From: Mycolicibacterium anyangense
Lineage (GTDB): Bacteria > Actinomycetota > Actinomycetes > Mycobacteriales > Mycobacteriaceae
DNA: 64,000 nucleotides
NCBI RefSeq assembly: GCF_010731855.1
Contig: NZ_AP022620.1
Location: 2,046,001-2,110,000, forward strand
Reading direction: 5' to 3'
The position numbers were made by a program, and so were the translations under genes. Numbering within the stretch: the stretch's first letter is position 1; every line of letters begins with the position of its first letter. The notes under the pieces are model-generated. The model did not search any database, had not been told where the DNA came from, and saw only the letters and a list, made by a program, of their open reading frames with translations. Shown here piece by piece: positions 53,207 to 62,557 of the stretch.

Positions 53207-55120
53207 CTACTTCCGAGTTTTCTCGCCCGACTTGTCGCCGCCGGAATCGGTACTGAGCGCGGCGACGAAGGCTTCCTGCGGCACGTCGACCCGACCGATG
53301 GTCTTCATCCGCTTCTTGCCCTCTTTCTGCTTCTCCAGCAGCTTGCGCTTGCGGGTGATGTCACCGCCGTAGCACTTGGCCAGAACGTCTTTACGGATCG
53401 CCCGGATATTCTCGCGCGCAATGATTCTCGACCCGATCGCGGCCTGCACCGGCACCTCGAACTGCTGGCGCGGGATCAGTTCCTTGAGCTTGGTGGTCAT
53501 CTTGTTGCCGTAGGCCGAGGCCGAATCCTTGTGCACGATCGCACTGAACGCGTCGACGGCCTCACCCTGGAGCAGGATGTCGACCTTGACCAGCGCGGCC
53601 TCCTGCTCACCGGCCTCCTCGTAGTCCAGGCTGGCGTAGCCGCGGGTGCGCGACTTGAGCGCATCGAAGAAGTCGAAGATGATCTCGCCCATCGGCATGG
53701 TGTAGCGCAGTTCGACGCGTTCGGGTGAGAGATAGTCCATGCCGCCGAGCTCGCCACGGCGGGACTGACACAGCTCCATGATGGTGCCGATGAATTCGCT
53801 GGGCGAGATGACCGTGCACTTGACCACCGGCTCGAAGACGGAGCGCACCTTGCCTTCCGGCCAGTCCGACGGGTTGGTCACGGTGAGCTCGGTGCCGTCG
53901 TCCTGGATCACCCGGTAGACCACGTTGGGTGCGGTGGAGATCAGGTCGAGGTCGAACTCCCGCTCGAGCCGCTCCCGGGTGATCTCCATGTGCAGCAGTC
54001 CGAGGAACCCGCACCGGAAGCCGAAGCCGAGCGCCACCGACGTTTCCGGTTCGTAGGTCAGCGCGGCGTCGTTGAGCTGAAGTTTGTCCAGCGCCTCACG
54101 CAGGTTCGGGTAGTCCGAGCCGTCCACCGGATAGAGCCCGGAATACACCATCGGCTTGGGCTCGCGGTAGCCGGTGAGCGCCTCGCCGGCGCCGTTGCGG
54201 GCGGTGGTGACGGTGTCACCGACCTTGGACTGGCGGACATCCTTCACACCGGTGATCAGGTAGCCCACCTCACCGACACCGAGGCCCTCGGTGGCCTTAG
54301 GCTCCGGGGAGACGATGCCCACCTCGAGCAGCTCGTGGGTGGCGCCGGTCGACATCATCTTGATCTTCTCGCGGGGAACGATCTTGCCGTCGACCACGCG
54401 CACGTAGGTGACCACGCCGCGATAGATGTCGTAGACCGAGTCGAAGATCATCGCCCGGGCCGGGGCGTCGGCATCACCGGTGGGGGCCGGCACCTGGCGC
54501 ACCACCTCGTCGAGCAACTCGGCGACGCCCTCGCCGGTCTTCCCGGAGACCCGCAGCACGTCACCCGGCTCGCAGCCGATGATGTGCGCGAGTTCGGCGG
54601 CGTAGCGCTCCGGGTCGGCGGCGGGCAGGTCGATCTTGTTGAGCACCGGGACGATGGTCAGGTCGCGGTCCAACGCCAGATAGAGGTTCGCCAGGGTCTG
54701 GGCCTCGATACCTTGGGCCGCATCGACCAGCAGGATCGCGCCCTCGCAGGCCTCCAGCGCCCGGGACACCTCGTAGGTGAAGTCGACGTGGCCGGGGGTG
54801 TCGATCAAGTGCAGAACGAACTCGTCGTCGCCGACCTTCCACGGCAGTCGGACGTTCTGGGCCTTGATGGTGATGCCGCGCTCCCGCTCGATGTCCATCC
54901 GGTCCAGGTACTGGGCGCGCATCGAGCGCTCATCGACGACACCGGTGAGCTGCAGCATCCGGTCGGCCAGCGTCGACTTGCCGTGATCGATGTGGGCGAT
55001 GATGCAGAAGTTCCGAATCTGTGCCGGCGCGGTGAACGTCTTGTCGGCGAAACTGCTGATGGGAATCTCCTGGTCGGGCGGTGTTCTGAGGGCCGTTGGG
55101 CAGCTCAAGAGTATCGACAC
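53207..55120 (-). CDS. lepA: Elongation factor 4 (LepA)
   Basis: About 637 residues. GTPase motifs [15 protein letters not shown] (G1), DTPGHVDF (G3), [13 protein letters not shown] (G4), switch [10 protein letters not shown]; then domains II-V and the LepA-specific C-terminal tail ([21 protein letters not shown]). It rebinds ribosomes and assists back-translocation or initiation. There is no ATG near the conserved start [17 protein letters not shown] at 55120 or TTG at 55108 are the candidates. Divergent from the PemK-like gene. Confidence 0.95.
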   Translation of the reverse strand: MSILLSCPTALRTPPDQEIPISSFADKTFTAPAQIRNFCIIAHIDHGKSTLADRMLQLTGVVDERSMRAQYLDRMDIERERGITIKAQNVRLPWKVGDDEFVLHLIDTPGHVDFTYEVSRALEACEGAILLVDAAQGIEAQTLANLYLALDRDLTIVPVLNKIDLPAADPERYAAELAHIIGCEPGDVLRVSGKTGEGVAELLDEVVRQVPAPTGDADAPARAMIFDSVYDIYRGVVTYVRVVDGKIVPREKIKMMSTGATHELLEVGIVSPEPKATEGLGVGEVGYLITGVKDVRQSKVGDTVTTARNGAGEALTGYREPKPMVYSGLYPVDGSDYPNLREALDKLQLNDAALTYEPETSVALGFGFRCGFLGLLHMEITRERLEREFDLDLISTAPNVVYRVIQDDGTELTVTNPSDWPEGKVRSVFEPVVKCTVISPSEFIGTIMELCQSRRGELGGMDYLSPERVELRYTMPMGEIIFDFFDALKSRTRGYASLDYEEAGEQEAALVKVDILLQGEAVDAFSAIVHKDSASAYGNKMTTKLKELIPRQQFEVPVQAAIGSRIIARENIRAIRKDVLAKCYGGDITRKRKLLEKQKEGKKRMKTIGRVDVPQEAFVAALSTDSGGDKSGEKTRK

Positions 55121-55159
55121 CGGCGCCGTCGAGCACAATCGCGCTCCATCGTCCTCGCC

Positions 55160-55165
55160 TATGCT
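55160..55165 (+). promoter_or_regulatory. Leaderless -10 (TATGCT) of the PemK/MazF-like gene
   Basis: TATGCT fits TANNNT and is followed by exactly 7 bases and the ATG at 55173, with no Shine-Dalgarno between. An in-frame ATG lies within the hexamer itself (55161), which argues that 55173 is the used start. Confidence 0.5.
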
Positions 55166-55172
55166 GTCGAGA

Positions 55173-55778
55173 ATGGCGTCGCAGTGGAAGACGTTGCAAC
55201 GGATTCTGATCAACACCGAGCACCTCGTGTTCAACGAAGCTCCCAAGCTCATCCGCCAGCTGCAGAGTCCGCAGGGGGTGCAGCGGACCATCCAACAGGG
55301 CCTCAAATTGGGTCTCGACGCGTTGCTCGCGACCGCCCTTGCCCCCGAGGCGCCCGCCGCGATCACCGCGGGTCGCCCGGTGACCAAGGCTGGTGTGCCC
55401 ACCGCGCACCGTGCCCGCAAGGTCGTCTACTCCCCCGATCTGGACGGCCGGGCGGACCCGGGCGAGATCGTCTGGACGTGGGTGGTCTACGAGGACGATC
55501 CCACTCAGGGCAAGGACCGCCCGGTTCTGGTCGTCGGCCGGGACCGCGAGATTCTGCTGGGGTTGATGCTGTCCAGCCAGACTCAGCGCGCCGAGGACCC
55601 GAACTGGATCGGTATCGGCGCGGGCACCTGGGACTACGAGGGCCGGGCCAGCTGGGTGCGGCTGGACCGGGTGCTCGACGTTCCCGAGGAGGGCATCCGG
55701 CGGGAAGGCGCGATCCTCGATGCGGCGACCTTCGAACTGGTGGCCACCCGACTGCGGTCGGAGCATTCCTGGAGCTGA
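55173..55778 (+). CDS. PemK/MazF-like protein (Rv2405-like)
   Basis: 201 residues. After an ~80-residue helical N-terminal part, the C-terminal half reads [42 protein letters not shown], the beta-barrel start of PemK/MazF family toxins. The N-terminal extension is much longer than in ordinary MazF (about 110 residues in total), and no antitoxin gene precedes it, so it may not be a classical toxin. Position as Rv2405. Confidence 0.75.
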   Translation: MASQWKTLQRILINTEHLVFNEAPKLIRQLQSPQGVQRTIQQGLKLGLDALLATALAPEAPAAITAGRPVTKAGVPTAHRARKVVYSPDLDGRADPGEIVWTWVVYEDDPTQGKDRPVLVVGRDREILLGLMLSSQTQRAEDPNWIGIGAGTWDYEGRASWVRLDRVLDVPEEGIRREGAILDAATFELVATRLRSEHSWS

Positions 55779-55782
55779 GCGT

Positions 55783-56898
55783 TCACGCGGTCACCGGGGC
55801 CGCCTGCTCGGCCGCCCGCACCACCGGCAACACCCCGGTGCCGACGTGCGCGATCTCCTCGATCTGCGGATAACCCGACAGCACGAACTCGCTGATGCCC
55901 AGGCGCGCGTACTCGTCGAAGAGCGCCGCGACGTCGTCGTAGCTGCCCACCGCGGCGGTACCTGCACCGTCGCGCAGCAGGCTCGGCCCGGCCCACAGGC
56001 CGGGATGGACCTCGAGGCTGCGCGCATCGAGCAGTTCCCCGGTGGTCAGCGCCGCCATCCGCCGCTGGCCTTCGGAGCCCGACTGCAGAAAGCGCTCATG
56101 CGCGGCACGAACCTGCTGGGGATCGAGGTCGGCGAGCAGTTCCTCGGCACGGGCCCAGGCCTCGTCGCGGGTAGGACGGGCCACCGTGTGCACCCGCAGG
56201 CCGTAGCGCAGGGTGCGACCGTGCCTGGCCGCCGCCGCCCGGACCTCGGCGATCTTCTCGGCGACCTGATCAGGTGTCTCACCCCAGGTGAGGTAGACGT
56301 CGGCGTGCTCGGCGGCCACCTCGATGGCCTCCGGCGAGGAGCCACCGAAATAGATGGCCGGCGCCGTGGTCACCGGGTAGGCGACGCGGGCGCTGTCCAC
56401 CTGGTAGAACTCGCCGCGGAAGGAGAACTCGCCACCGCGCCACACCCCGCGCAGGATCGACAGGAACTCCCCGGTGCGCCGGTAGCGGGCGGCCTTGTCC
56501 AGATGGTCGCCGTAGCGGCGCATCTCGACGTCCTCCCCGCCGGTGACGATGTTGATGGCCAGCCGATTGCCGGTGAACCGCTGATAGGTGCTGACTTCCT
56601 GGGCGGCCAGGGTCGGCGAGAGTACCCCGGGCCGGAAGGCCACCAGGAATTTCAGCTTCTCGCTGTGCTGGGCCAGGGCCGCTGTCGCGATCCAGGAGTC
56701 CTCGCACGCCGATCCGGTGGGCGTCAGCGCAGCCTCGAAGCCCAGGTCTTCGGCCGTGCGAACCAGCTTGGTCAGATTCTCCAGCGTGGGCAGCAGATGG
56801 GACTGCGCGCGTAGCTGAAAGTTGCCCTGGTTGTCCGCGATGGTGGTGGTGTCGCCGTGGGTGGGCAGATACCAGTGGAACTTGAGATGGTCAGACAT
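55783..56898 (-). CDS. SsuD-like FMN-dependent (LLM) monooxygenase
   Basis: 371 residues, bacterial luciferase-like family, closest by eye to alkanesulfonate monooxygenase: KFHWYLPTHGDT near the N-terminus, RPGVLSPTLAAQEVSTYQRFTGNRLAINIVTGGED, and PAIYFGGSSPEAIEVAAEHADVYLTWGETP. It would release sulfite from an organosulfonate using FMNH2 from a separate reductase, not encoded nearby. ATG at 56898 gives the family N-terminus (an upstream ATG is 8 codons earlier). It is not at this place in M. tuberculosis and is thematically linked to the sulfur genes upstream. Confidence 0.85.
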   Translation of the reverse strand: MSDHLKFHWYLPTHGDTTTIADNQGNFQLRAQSHLLPTLENLTKLVRTAEDLGFEAALTPTGSACEDSWIATAALAQHSEKLKFLVAFRPGVLSPTLAAQEVSTYQRFTGNRLAINIVTGGEDVEMRRYGDHLDKAARYRRTGEFLSILRGVWRGGEFSFRGEFYQVDSARVAYPVTTAPAIYFGGSSPEAIEVAAEHADVYLTWGETPDQVAEKIAEVRAAAARHGRTLRYGLRVHTVARPTRDEAWARAEELLADLDPQQVRAAHERFLQSGSEGQRRMAALTTGELLDARSLEVHPGLWAGPSLLRDGAGTAAVGSYDDVAALFDEYARLGISEFVLSGYPQIEEIAHVGTGVLPVVRAAEQAAPVTA

Positions 56899-57007
56899 GA
56901 AATCGGTTCGGCTCCAGATCATTTCGGCGTGCGGGCACCCCGTACGAGCATGATCGGAGATCGCAGCCGTGGCGATAGTTCAAACCACGGTGATCGGAGA
57001 GGCTCGG

Positions 57008-57439
57008 CTAGCCGCCCTGGGTGATGTAGGCCTGCAGCTGCTGCTGCTCGGCCTGCAGTTCCTCCATCCGGTTCTTCACCACGTCGCCGATGCTGACGAT
57101 GCCGACCAGCCGGCCGTTGTGCAGCACCGGCACATGACGGACCCGGTTGTTGGTCATCAGCGCCGAAAGGTCGTCGATGTGATCCTCCGGTGTGCAGGTC
57201 ACCAGGGTGCTGCTCATGATGTCGCCGACCCGACGATGCAGCAGGTCAGGCCCGTGCTCGTGGAGTTGGCGCACCACGTCTCGTTCGGACACGATGCCCA
57301 GCACACCGTCGGCGCCGACGACCACCATGGCGCCGATATTGTGGGTGGCCAGCTCGGTCAGCAGACCTTTGACCGTGGTCGTTTCGGTGACCGTCGCCAC
57401 CGCCGAGCCCTTGCTCCGCAAAATATCCGCGATGCGCAT
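57008..57439 (-). CDS. CBS-domain protein (Rv2406c-like)
   Basis: 143 residues consisting of two CBS domains: VKGLLTELATHNIGAMVVVGADGVLGIVSERDVVRQL and IDDLSALMTNNRVRHVPVLHNGRLVGIVSIGDVVKNRMEEL, the pair that forms an adenine-nucleotide binding Bateman module. Gln-rich C-terminus. The ATG at 57439 has AAGGAG five bases upstream; a GTG two codons earlier touches the SD and is unlikely. Probably a sensor of energy charge; partner unknown. Confidence 0.88.
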   Translation of the reverse strand: MRIADILRSKGSAVATVTETTTVKGLLTELATHNIGAMVVVGADGVLGIVSERDVVRQLHEHGPDLLHRRVGDIMSSTLVTCTPEDHIDDLSALMTNNRVRHVPVLHNGRLVGIVSIGDVVKNRMEELQAEQQQLQAYITQGG

Positions 57440-57548
57440 CGACACTCCTTTGTGATCGACCTCACATCAGGCTAAAACGTTCCTCCCCGGCGCGGATGCA
57501 AACCGAGTGTGTTGATGTTGGAGCAGGACGACTGAAGGAGAGTGCACC

Positions 57549-58553
57549 GTGAGCGCGGTTCCCACGACGATGCTGGGCGACGGCCTGGAGGTCAGTGCGA
57601 TCGGATTCGGCGGGATGGCGCTGACTCCGATCTATGGGGAGGTCGACGACGCCGAGTCGCTGGCCACCCTGCATCACTGCGTCGACATCGGTGTCACCTT
57701 CCTCGACACCGCCAACGTCTATGGCATCGGCGCCAACGAGCAGCTGATCGGCAGGCTGCTCGCTGACCGCCGCGACGAGATCACGGTGGCGACGAAGTTC
57801 GGTATCACCGGTGACCCGACGACCGGCCAGCTGCGCGCCCGCGGTGACGCCGACTACGTACGGCAGTGCCTGGACGAGAGCCTCGCACGGCTCGGCACCG
57901 ACGCCGTCGACCTGTACTACCTGCACCGGCGTGATGTGACGGTGCCGATCGAGGAAACCGTCGGCGCGATGGCCGAGCTGGTCACCGCAGGCAAGGTGCG
58001 CCACCTCGGGCTATCGGAAGTGACGGCAGAGGAGCTGCGTGCCGCCGTGGCCGTCCACCCGATCGCTGCGGTGCAGAGCGAATGGTCGTTGTGGAGTCGG
58101 GACGTGGAACGCAACGTCGTTCCCGCCGCGGTAGCGCTCGGCGTCGGTTTCGTGCCCTACTCACCCTTGGGCCGCGGCTTCTTGGCCGGGGCCTTCCGCT
58201 CGGCGGGGGACTTCTCCTCCGAATGGGACTTCCGCCGTACCATGCCGCGCTTCACCGACGGGGCATTGGACGCTAATCAGGCTGTCCTGCACGCCATTTC
58301 CGATGTCGGAGACCAGATCGGCGCCACCCCGGCCCAGGTCGCGCTGGCCTGGCTGCGCCAGCGCGCGCAGGCCTTGGGCATCGTATCGGTGCCGATCCCG
58401 GGAACGCGGCGGGCGGCGCGGGTCGACGAGAACGCCGCATCGCTGTCGATTCAGCTCACCGACGCGCAGCTCGGCGGGCTGGACGCGGCAGCCGCCGCGG
58501 TCACCGGCGACCGGTTCGCCGACCTCACCTGGGTGTCGGCCGGCCGGGAATGA
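57549..58553 (+). CDS. Aldo/keto reductase
   Basis: 334 residues, (beta/alpha)8 NADPH-dependent reductase. The catalytic tetrad is complete: Asp53 and Tyr58 (FLDTANVYG), Lys83 (VATKFG) and His126 (YYLHRRD). The segment SVPIPGTRRAARVDEN is the NADP-binding loop of this family. GTG at 57549 with GAAGGAGA seven bases upstream. Its 3' end overlaps that of the convergent TetR gene by 29 bases. Substrate unknown. Confidence 0.92.
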   Translation: MSAVPTTMLGDGLEVSAIGFGGMALTPIYGEVDDAESLATLHHCVDIGVTFLDTANVYGIGANEQLIGRLLADRRDEITVATKFGITGDPTTGQLRARGDADYVRQCLDESLARLGTDAVDLYYLHRRDVTVPIEETVGAMAELVTAGKVRHLGLSEVTAEELRAAVAVHPIAAVQSEWSLWSRDVERNVVPAAVALGVGFVPYSPLGRGFLAGAFRSAGDFSSEWDFRRTMPRFTDGALDANQAVLHAISDVGDQIGATPAQVALAWLRQRAQALGIVSVPIPGTRRAARVDENAASLSIQLTDAQLGGLDAAAAAVTGDRFADLTWVSAGRE

Positions 58554-59286
58554 TCATCGCGGCGTCGTCGAACTGGGCGGCCTGACTGCTGATCCGGGTG
58601 ATCTCACTCGGGCGCTTCAACAGGCCCCGCACGGCGATGACAGCGACCTGTTCGGCCACCCTGATCGCCTCGGCTTCCCGATCCCCTTCGTCGGTGTGCA
58701 GCCGGGTGCGTTTCTGCGCGCCCTCATCGAAGTTCAGCAGCAGCCCCGCCGTCTCCTGCTGATCGCAATCGATGAACTTGCCCTCGGCAATGCCGGCACC
58801 GATCAGGTCCGCCACCCAGTTCTTCAGCCGCTCGTAATCCGTCCAGAATTGGTGGAACTCGGCGCGCTGGTCGTGGGCGATGCGCTGGATCTCGTTGAAG
58901 TCGATCGGCGACAACGCCAACTGCAGGGTGTCGAACCGCAACAAGCGGTACAACTTGACCGCCGGCGAACCCGAGCCGGCCCCCACCTCGGAGATGAACG
59001 TCAGCGGCGCCCGATTGACCAGCAAAGCCTCGCCCAGCAGCTGCTCCTTGTTGCGAAACCAGTAGTACAGCGACGACTGCTGCAGACCCGCGGCCCTGGC
59101 GATGTCGCTCATCGTGGTTTGCGCATAGCCTTTTTCGGAGAACAGGCGTGTCGCAGCGTTGACGATCCCGGCGCGCGGCGAGGCCGCACCCACCGAGTCG
59201 GCATCGTTGCGGGGTCGCCCGATGGAACGAACCTGCGACCGGGGCTCCGATGTCGGCACACGGCGAATTCTACGGTCGTCACTCAC
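58525..59286 (-). CDS. TetR family regulator
   Basis: 253 residues. HTH near the N-terminus: IVNAATRLFSEKGYAQTTMSDIARAAGLQQSSLYYWFRNKEQLLGEAL. The GTG at 59286 overlaps the stop of the creatininase gene (GTGA), so the regulator is translated from the same message and would control its own operon. The C-terminal ligand domain has no diagnostic motif. The palindrome at 61568 upstream of the operon is the likely binding site. Confidence 0.88.
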   Translation of the reverse strand: MSDDRRIRRVPTSEPRSQVRSIGRPRNDADSVGAASPRAGIVNAATRLFSEKGYAQTTMSDIARAAGLQQSSLYYWFRNKEQLLGEALLVNRAPLTFISEVGAGSGSPAVKLYRLLRFDTLQLALSPIDFNEIQRIAHDQRAEFHQFWTDYERLKNWVADLIGAGIAEGKFIDCDQQETAGLLLNFDEGAQKRTRLHTDEGDREAEAIRVAEQVAVIAVRGLLKRPSEITRISSQAAQFDDAAMIIPGRPTPR

Positions 59287-60035
59287 CCCAGTGGGGGGAC
59301 CTCGTTGTGGGCGCGCTCGACGACATCGCGGGCGGCGGCCACCACATCCCGCCACAGCTCACGCCCGAAGGCCTCCGAAGCCCGCGACGGGTACCCGGTC
59401 ACCCCGTTGGTGGAGACCTGCTGGACGGGATAGCGGAACACCGTGCCAGCGGTGCGGTCCGGATCGTCGGCACCGGCCATCGCGTCGGTATCCACCAGGT
59501 CGGGGCGAACCGCGAGCATGAGCGAGGTCTCGGCGGCATTGGCGTGCCAGTCGGCGGCGTCCTCGGTGGCCCGCCGAGCGATATCGGGTGTCAGGTCCCA
59601 CCACTGCATGACACCAACGCGGCGGTCCGGATGCAGCCGGCGAAACCGGTCGCAGGACAACCACAGTGGAGCCGCGTTGCCGACGTGCCCGTTGACGAAC
59701 AGGATGCGCCGCACCCCGGACTCGACGCATGCCTGCGCGACCCGCACCGCTGCGTCCGCGGTGTCCTCGCCGGAGAAGGCGACGGTCCCGGCCAGCTGGG
59801 TTCCGTGAAACATGCTCGCGCCGAACGCCAGTGCGGGTAGTACCAGCGCGAGGTCACCAGCCGCGGCGTCGGCGACCGCGGTCGCCATGATGGTGTCGGT
59901 GCCGACCGGCAGATGGGGACCGTGCTGTTCGGTGGCTCCGACCGGGATCAGGGCGACCGTGTCGGGGTCCGCCGCTAGGCGTGCGGCGATCTGGACCGAG
60001 TTGAGTTCTTCCCAGCGGTGGCTGGACTCGGCCAT
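59283..60035 (-). CDS. Creatininase family amidohydrolase
   Basis: 250 residues. Metal ligands of the family are visible: VGATEQHGPHLPVGTD, VNGHVGNAAPL, and WHANAAETSLML. Members cleave cyclic or linear amides (creatinine, formamide derivatives), and one branch works in mycofactocin maturation; no other mycofactocin genes are present here, so an amide substrate is more likely. The ATG at 60035 shares one base with the stop of the glutamine synthetase-like gene. Confidence 0.88.
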   Translation of the reverse strand: MAESSHRWEELNSVQIAARLAADPDTVALIPVGATEQHGPHLPVGTDTIMATAVADAAAGDLALVLPALAFGASMFHGTQLAGTVAFSGEDTADAAVRVAQACVESGVRRILFVNGHVGNAAPLWLSCDRFRRLHPDRRVGVMQWWDLTPDIARRATEDAADWHANAAETSLMLAVRPDLVDTDAMAGADDPDRTAGTVFRYPVQQVSTNGVTGYPSRASEAFGRELWRDVVAAARDVVERAHNEVPPLG

Positions 60036-61405
60036 CAGAAGAACCTCAGGTAGCGATCGGACTCCCACGACGACACGTGGGCGTTGTAGGAGTTCCACTC
60101 GGCACGTTTCTCGTCCAGGAATGAGGTGAACATGGCATCACCGAAAACGCTGCGGGCCAACGGGTCTGCGTCGAGTACCTCGATGGCTTCGCCGAGCGAG
60201 CGCGGCAACCAGGTGATGCCCCGATCCTGCAGCTCAGCCTCGGAGAGCCGGTAGAGGTTGTCCCGGTTGGGCTCTCCCGGGTCGAGCCCTTCGCGGATAC
60301 CCTCCAAGCCGGCGGCCAGCATGAGAGCGGCTCCCAGATAAGGATTGTTGGCGCTGTCGGCGGCGCGGCATTCGACCCGACCGCCGCCCCTGGGAATGCG
60401 CAGCATGTTGGTGCGGTTGTTGTCCCCGTAACAGGCAAAGATCGGGGCCCAGGTCAGACCCGACATGCTGCCCTGCTTGACCAGCCGCTTGTAACTGTTG
60501 ACGGTGGGGGCGATCACCGCACAGATCGCCGGGGCGTGCCGGAGCACGCCGGCGATGAACTGGTATCCGAGTTCCGAGAGACCACACCCACGGGGGTCGT
60601 CGTCGGCGGCGAACAGGTTGACACCCGCGGCGTCGGCCAGCGACATGTTGAAGTGCGCACCACTACCGGTCCGATCGGCAAAGGGTTTGGGCATCCACGA
60701 CGCGAACAGTCCGTGTTTGCGGGCGATCTCACCGACCATCATCCGGAAGAACACGAAGCGGTCGGCCATCGAGACCACGTCGGTGTAGGTGAAGTCGGTC
60801 TCGAACTGGCCGTTGCCGTCCTCATGGTCGAAGGAGTAGACGTCCCAACCCAATTCGTTCATGGCGGTGACGATCTCGTCCACCACACCGAAGTTGTGCA
60901 ACATGGTGCGCAGGTCGTAGCACGGCTTGTCGAGGTTGTCGTCCGGGCTGGCCGGAACCGGGCCGCCGGAACTGTCCGACAGCAGGAAGAACTCGGTCTC
61001 GATCCCCAGATTGAAGGTGTATCCGAGGGACTCGGCGTCGGAGGCGACCCGCTTGAGGATTTGCCTGCTGCACGCCTCGAATGGGGTGTCGCCGATCCAC
61101 AGATCTCCGGGGAACCAGGCGATCTCGCGGTTGAACGGCATGATGATCGCTCTGCCGAGATCCGGGTGGGGCGCCACCTCGTCGTCGTTGACGTCCTGGG
61201 GTACGCCGTCGAGTGCGGCGCCGGTGAACATCTCCGAGCCGTACGCCGCCTGCCCCAGGTGCGCCAGCGGCACCATCTTCGACTTGGGCTTGCCGTGCAT
61301 GTCGACGAAGCTGATCGCGGCGTACCGAACGCCTGCACTCGCCAACGTCTCGGCGACCTGATCAACCTCCGCGTGTTGCGGGTGGCCGTTGCGCGTGCTG
61401 GTCAT
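60035..61405 (-). CDS. Glutamine synthetase-like (GlnT/type III) amide ligase
   Basis: 456 residues. Glutamine synthetase fold: GIETEFFLL (metal Glu), SFDHEDGNGQFETDF, RTGSGAHFNMS (ammonia/His loop), NSYKRLVKQGSMSGLTWAPIFACYGDNNRT and RVECRAADSANNPYLGAA. The N-terminus AAISFVDMHGKPKSKMVPLAHL resembles GlnT or gamma-glutamyl-amine ligases, which join glutamate to amines, better than housekeeping GlnA. ATG at 61405 with AAAGGA. Together with a creatininase and TetR it suggests breakdown or assimilation of an amine/amide. Confidence 0.85.
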   Translation of the reverse strand: MTSTRNGHPQHAEVDQVAETLASAGVRYAAISFVDMHGKPKSKMVPLAHLGQAAYGSEMFTGAALDGVPQDVNDDEVAPHPDLGRAIIMPFNREIAWFPGDLWIGDTPFEACSRQILKRVASDAESLGYTFNLGIETEFFLLSDSSGGPVPASPDDNLDKPCYDLRTMLHNFGVVDEIVTAMNELGWDVYSFDHEDGNGQFETDFTYTDVVSMADRFVFFRMMVGEIARKHGLFASWMPKPFADRTGSGAHFNMSLADAAGVNLFAADDDPRGCGLSELGYQFIAGVLRHAPAICAVIAPTVNSYKRLVKQGSMSGLTWAPIFACYGDNNRTNMLRIPRGGGRVECRAADSANNPYLGAALMLAAGLEGIREGLDPGEPNRDNLYRLSEAELQDRGITWLPRSLGEAIEVLDADPLARSVFGDAMFTSFLDEKRAEWNSYNAHVSSWESDRYLRFF

Positions 61406-61502
61406 GTGATTCCTTTCAGCGGTCGACGCAATGTCGGCGGCGGTGGAACTCCGACCGTAACGGCGGACTGTTGCCGGGGTGTTTCGGCGCAGTGAATGAC
61501 CT

Positions 61503-61586
61503 ATTGAAAATAAAGAATAACCTTCGAGATCTAGCAGCACTTTATCGCCGACCTGACGCCGATCATGTTTCAATAACGCATTGAAA
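61503..61586. promoter_or_regulatory. Operator region upstream of the GS-like operon
   Basis: The 19-base palindrome TTTCAAT-AACGC-ATTGAAA (61568-61586) is perfect. A further copy of the half-site, ATTGAAA, lies at 61503-61509. The interval 61490-61590 is clearly more A/T-rich than its surroundings. It sits between the GS-like start (61405) and the divergent RNase Z-like gene and is the natural binding place of the TetR protein encoded at the end of the operon. Confidence 0.7.
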
Positions 61587-61678
61587 AGACCGGATGGTGA
61601 CGCCGGCGGGACGACACCGGCCGCGACAGCCGAGGCCGGTTACCGGCCCTGACCGCCGCGGCACGGTAGGAATGACGC

Positions 61679-62506
61679 ATGATCGACATCACGCTGCTCG
61701 GCACCGGAAGCCCCATGGTCGACCCGAACCGGGCGGGCCCGTCCACCTTGGTCAAGGCCGGCAATGCGGTGTTCCTGGTGGACTGCGGACGGGGTGTACT
61801 GATGCGGGCCGCCGCCGCGGGCGTGGGCGCCGCCAACATCACCGCACTGCTGCTCACCCACCTGCACAGCGACCACATCACCGACCTGTCGGACATCATC
61901 ACCACCCGGTGGGTCACCACGTTCGTCGCGACCCCGCTGCCGATCATCGGCCCGCCCGGAACCAAGGCCGTCGTCGAGGCGACGCTGGCGGCGCTGGCGC
62001 CCGACATCTCCTACCGCATCGGCCACCACGCCGATATCACCGAGCCGCCGTCAATCCAGGTGCACGAGTACACCGAAGGTCAGGTGTGGGATACCGACGG
62101 GGTACGCATCACCGTGGCGCCCACCGACCATCGTCCGGTGGAACCGACCATCGCCTTCCGCATCGAACATGACGGCACGTCGGTGGTATTGGCCGGCGAC
62201 ACGGTTCCCTGCGCCAGCCTCGACGAGTTGGCAAGCGGGGCAGGCGCGTTGGTGCACACCGTGATCCGCGCCGACCTGGTGCAGCAGCTGCCGGTCCAGC
62301 GGATCCGCGACATCCTCGACTATCACTCGTCGGTGGAACAGGCCGCCGCGACGGCGGCGCGCGCCGGGGTGGGCACACTCGTCCTCACCCACTACGTGCC
62401 GCCGCTGGTACCCGGGCAAGAGGATCAGTGGCGCGCCCTGGCCGCAGGCGAATTCAGCGGAACCGTGGAGATTGGCGACGACCTGCACCGCGTGTCGGTC
62501 GGCTAG
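61679..62506 (+). CDS. Metallo-beta-lactamase fold hydrolase, RNase Z-like (Rv2407-like)
   Basis: 275 residues. MBL motif [13 protein letters not shown] (HxHxDH), further ligands in VLAGDT and LTHYVPP. The N-terminus [22 protein letters not shown] is typical for RNase Z/arylsulfatase-like MBL proteins. It lacks the long flexible arm of classical tRNase Z, so the RNA-processing role is uncertain and another hydrolase activity is possible. ATG at 61679 with AGGAA six bases before. Confidence 0.85.
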   Translation: MIDITLLGTGSPMVDPNRAGPSTLVKAGNAVFLVDCGRGVLMRAAAAGVGAANITALLLTHLHSDHITDLSDIITTRWVTTFVATPLPIIGPPGTKAVVEATLAALAPDISYRIGHHADITEPPSIQVHEYTEGQVWDTDGVRITVAPTDHRPVEPTIAFRIEHDGTSVVLAGDTVPCASLDELASGAGALVHTVIRADLVQQLPVQRIRDILDYHSSVEQAAATAARAGVGTLVLTHYVPPLVPGQEDQWRALAAGEFSGTVEIGDDLHRVSVG

Positions 62507-62557
62507 ATCTTTCCCGCCGGCGGGAACCAACACCGAAGTGTGGCCGACTAATGCGCC

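Noticed and set aside
59283..60035. Creatininase as mycofactocin protein MftE
   Set aside because: No mftA-mftF genes are adjacent and the partner is a glutamine synthetase-like ligase, so only the family name is given.
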